A stretch of 64,000 bases of DNA from Lachnospiraceae bacterium KM106-2. Lineage in GTDB: Bacteria; Bacillota; Clostridia; Lachnospirales; Lachnospiraceae. Location: NCBI GenBank assembly GCA_009731425.1, contig AP018794.1, positions 999,960 to 1,063,959 of the forward strand, written 5' to 3'. Below are positions 61,635-64,000 of this stretch, in pieces. The notes below the pieces were generated by a model. The model saw only the letters and a program-made list of their open reading frames with translations, did not search any database and had not been told where the DNA came from. Each line of letters opens with the position of its first letter. The stretch's first letter is position 1. The position numbers and the translations under genes were made by a program.

Positions 61635-61705
61635 GAAATTAGGAATTGTTTTTCTAGTATCTAAGTTCACTGTTAAGGCACGAACTTGTTAAAAGTGTAA
61701 TAAGA

Positions 61706-61918
61706 TTAGTTACTCATAAAGAAATCGAGGATGTTCCATCCAGAACTAGTATTTGATCTGTATAACTCAGTATAGCCGCATTGGGTACAACTAATCGTTA
61801 TGAATTTTTTATTTTGTACATCAAAAATTTTTGAAAAATTACCGCCGGTTGCTTGAAATTGATCTGTCTCATATGTAGTATTTCCGCATTTTTCGCAGAT
61901 ATATTGTTTCTTTTCCAT
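61706..61918 (-). CDS. Zinc-ribbon nucleic-acid-binding-like protein (DUF2082)
   Basis: The 70-residue protein has two CxxC pairs (CEKCG near 8 and CTQCG near 44), with the family middle segment ATGGNFSKIFDVQNKKF, and a tail LDFFMSN. This matches the small DUF2082 zinc-ribbon family; function unknown. GGGAGG supports the start. It is a single gene. Confidence 0.88.
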   Translation of the reverse strand: MEKKQYICEKCGNTTYETDQFQATGGNFSKIFDVQNKKFITISCTQCGYTELYRSNTSSGWNILDFFMSN

Positions 61919-62075
61919 GTCATTACCTCCCTAGGGTTCATAAATCATACTTATTTTAACACATACGGCAGCCTGCAACAATAGAAGAGTTTACAACTCT
62001 GAAACATCTAGGAGATAAAGATATTAAAAGCGAATGCTATGATGCCTTCATAAGATAAAGAACTGGAGAGATTTT

Positions 62076-62948
62076 ATGAAAAAGTATTATATTAGTATCG
62101 CTATTGTCTTAGTAACAGGATGTGCTGTCTTTATGCTTTCGGATAAGAAGCTACCGGAAATAGAAAATACGGTCCAAGCGAAAGAGCAACAAGGGACGAA
62201 AGAAGAAAATAAGAATGAGGGGAAAATAGAGAAACCAGAGATGTTGATCGGTACGAGCGAAGAAGGAAAAGAGTTTTCGTATGATGCGGCGGAAGTTGCG
62301 AGAAAGCTGCGCAGTTATGATTTTTATAGAGGAGAAGAAAAAACAGTTTTCCTTACGTTTGATGACGGTGCATCTACTACGATTACGCCACAGATACTTA
62401 AAATCCTTAAGGAAGAAGAGGTAAGGGCAACTTTTTTTGTAATTGGAGATACCATTGAGAAAGGTGGCGAAAGAGCGAAAGCTTTGGTCCGAGAGATATT
62501 CGAACAGGGGAATGCCATTGGAAATCACACCTATGGACACAATTATCAATACTTATATCCAAATCGAACTGTGAATGTAAATCATTTTTTTACAGATGTA
62601 GAAAAAACAGACAAACTATTAAAAGAAATTATCGGAGAAAACTTTTCTACAAGAGTGATAAGATGCCCAGGAGGAATGATGTCTTGGAAGGGAACGAAAG
62701 AATTAGATGATAATTTTATAAAGAATAATCGAGTATCAATTGATTGGAATGCATTGAGCAAAGATGCAGAAGGAAAGAAGAAAAATGCCGCTCAGCTGAT
62801 TGAAAATGTTAAAGAAACATCGAAAGATAAAAAAATGGTCGTGCTTCTGATGCATGATACTTATGGAAAAGAAGAGACTGTAAAAGCGTTACCATCCATT
62901 ATCAGATATTTTAAAGAGCAAGGATATCAATTTAGAACGTTGGTATAA
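62076..62948 (+). CDS. Polysaccharide deacetylase (NodB domain), possible lipoprotein
   Basis: The 290-residue protein has an N-terminal hydrophobic segment with a lipobox-like VTGC (Cys16), a Lys/Glu-rich linker to about 60 and a NodB domain. The domain has motif 1 TFDDGASTT, metal-binding motif 2 HTYGHNY, motif 3 RCPGGMMSW and motif 5 LLMHD. Such enzymes remove acetyl groups from peptidoglycan or chitin-like sugars. Whether it is a lipoprotein or simply signal-anchored is unclear. A histidine-kinase gene begins 61 bp downstream. Confidence 0.9.
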   Translation: MKKYYISIAIVLVTGCAVFMLSDKKLPEIENTVQAKEQQGTKEENKNEGKIEKPEMLIGTSEEGKEFSYDAAEVARKLRSYDFYRGEEKTVFLTFDDGASTTITPQILKILKEEEVRATFFVIGDTIEKGGERAKALVREIFEQGNAIGNHTYGHNYQYLYPNRTVNVNHFFTDVEKTDKLLKEIIGENFSTRVIRCPGGMMSWKGTKELDDNFIKNNRVSIDWNALSKDAEGKKKNAAQLIENVKETSKDKKMVVLLMHDTYGKEETVKALPSIIRYFKEQGYQFRTLV

Positions 62949-63009
62949 TGAATGATTAGAGGGATTTATATAACAATCAAATCTATCGTAAGAAAATTTG
63001 GAGAATAAA

Positions 63010-64000
63010 ATGAAGTTTTGGAAAAGAATTTTCTTGTCTTCGGTCGGCTTGTTTTTTGTACTTTATTGTACGAGTGGTGTGATATTGATCGAGAAGATCC
63101 ATTTGGAAAATTTAAATAATGCAATTAATAGATCCATTGATAAGTATACGGATCTGGAGAATAAACTTTATCTTAATATCGATTATTGGGTTGGTACGAA
63201 TTTTCGAGATTATTCTAACGTTAAAAACTGGATGGGGATTATATTAAATGGATACTCGACTACAGGGAGAGATGATGACTTTTATGTCGAGGTATATAGT
63301 AAATCAGGACAATTGATCATGTCAAATTCCGAACTTGAGATAAAAGGACCACGGAAAGAAATTAAATTTGCAAGTGAAAAGGAAAAGTCATTTTTGATAC
63401 GAAAAGTAGATGGTAAACGATATGTGTTTGTCAGTTCTATCATATCTTTGGATGATCAGGAAATTAAGATTGTAACGATCAGTAAGATAGAGATGATCTA
63501 TAAAAGCAGAATCAGAAATTATCAGTTCTTTGTATCGATCGGTATTGCTATGATGAGTTTATTAGCGATCTGTATGTATTGGATCTCTAAGAAGTTAACG
63601 GTTCCCATTGTTCGGTTAAGTGATGCGTCTATGGCAATTAGAAAAGGAGATTATAGAAGACGTGTGGTTGAGAGCAACGGATATGATGAGGTGGGTATAT
63701 TGGAGAAGAATTTTAATCAAATGTTGGATGTTGTAAATTCCAAAGTGGCTGAGTTAGAATATGCAAACGAGGCGAAACAACGTTTTATTGACAGCTTAAA
63801 TCATGAGATCAAGACACCGATCACTTCTATTATTGGATATTCAGATCTATTGTTAAAAAGTAAGGTGTCAGAAGAGATCCGAATTAAAGCACTCAAATAT
63901 ATCAATCAAGAAGCGAAACGTCTAGAATTTCTCAATGCAACATTGCTGCGCCTAATTGTATTTCGAGAAGAGGCAGACAAAGAGGAAGGTTTTGAAATTG
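63010..64000 (+). CDS. Sensor histidine kinase (partial, cut by window end)
   Basis: The first 330 residues are present. There is a TM segment at about 8-28, an extracytoplasmic part to about 170, a second TM segment (about 175-197), a HAMP-like region with SKKLTVPIVRLSDASMAIRKGDY, then HisKA with the phospho-acceptor in SLNHEIKTPITSIIGYSDLL. The ATPase lies beyond the window. It may share a transcript with the upstream deacetylase; no response regulator is visible on the upstream side. Confidence 0.9.
   Translation, partial: MKFWKRIFLSSVGLFFVLYCTSGVILIEKIHLENLNNAINRSIDKYTDLENKLYLNIDYWVGTNFRDYSNVKNWMGIILNGYSTTGRDDDFYVEVYSKSGQLIMSNSELEIKGPRKEIKFASEKEKSFLIRKVDGKRYVFVSSIISLDDQEIKIVTISKIEMIYKSRIRNYQFFVSIGIAMMSLLAICMYWISKKLTVPIVRLSDASMAIRKGDYRRRVVESNGYDEVGILEKNFNQMLDVVNSKVAELEYANEAKQRFIDSLNHEIKTPITSIIGYSDLLLKSKVSEEIRIKALKYINQEAKRLEFLNATLLRLIVFREEADKEEGFEI

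Overview
The window is low-GC, gene-dense DNA, about 64 kb, from an anaerobic, spore-forming member of the Clostridia, most likely Lachnospiraceae-like. I infer this from the sporulation proteins YqfC and YqfD, the TIGR03960/TIGR03936 radical-SAM pair in front of an RNase E/G gene, DUF3048 and DUF896 proteins, an AGGAGG-type ribosome binding site on almost every gene, and many intrinsic terminators. The genus cannot be fixed from sequence alone. I saw no rRNA, tRNA, CRISPR array, transposase or prophage genes.

Layout. 1-9.5 kb: a YjiH-type transporter, an MFS transporter, the yqfC-yqfD-phoH-ybeY sporulation/RNA cluster, a DUF3048 lipoprotein, a SpoVB/MurJ-type flippase and a BofC-like membrane protein. 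9.6-15.5 kb: a long operon of two flavoproteins (BaiN/HI0933 type and COG2509 type) followed by proline biosynthesis (proB, DUF896, 5-formyl-THF cyclo-ligase, proA), probably driven from one promoter that carries a perfect palindrome over its -10 box. 15.6-21.9 kb: an alpha/beta hydrolase, a zinc-ribbon membrane protein with a Q/N-rich linker, an M14 carboxypeptidase whose ribosome binding site lies inside a terminator-like hairpin, a P-loop protein, a methyltransferase and miaB. 21.9-22.4 kb: a 470-bp non-coding stretch with a large branched inverted repeat ending in a T run, four 33-35-bp tandem repeats and a G-rich palindromic segment, followed by an XRE-family regulator.

23-35 kb: a secreted M28 peptidase, a LytS-like histidine kinase with a SARP-like response regulator, a divergent 1378-residue secreted GH43 enzyme with many accessory domains, an 8-oxoguanine glycosylase, and a sugar symporter/hydrolase pair with a catabolite-response-element-like site upstream. 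35-43 kb: small accessory genes (flavodoxins, GNATs, an orphan AmrS radical-SAM enzyme, two tandem paralogous hydrolases, small membrane proteins, a broken GNAT joined to dihydrofolate reductase, a YbjQ protein).

43-47 kb, minus strand: an lrgA-lrgB-FadR-type regulator-HAD phosphatase operon with a textbook FadR-type operator placed over its transcription start, then a SulP anion transporter. The best candidate for an incompletely described system is this lrg operon: LrgAB is homologous to the plant plastid glycolate/glycerate transporter PLGG1, and the HAD protein looks like phosphoglycolate phosphatase, so the operon may dephosphorylate 2-phosphoglycolate and export glycolate. 47.5-64 kb: a SWIM/SNF2 helicase, a Cache-domain receptor with no output domain, tyrS, the TIGR03960-TIGR03936-rng-ybaK operon, a secreted PPC/fibronectin-III protein with a Fur-box-like site, a zinc-ribbon protein, a polysaccharide deacetylase and the start of a histidine kinase cut off by the window end.
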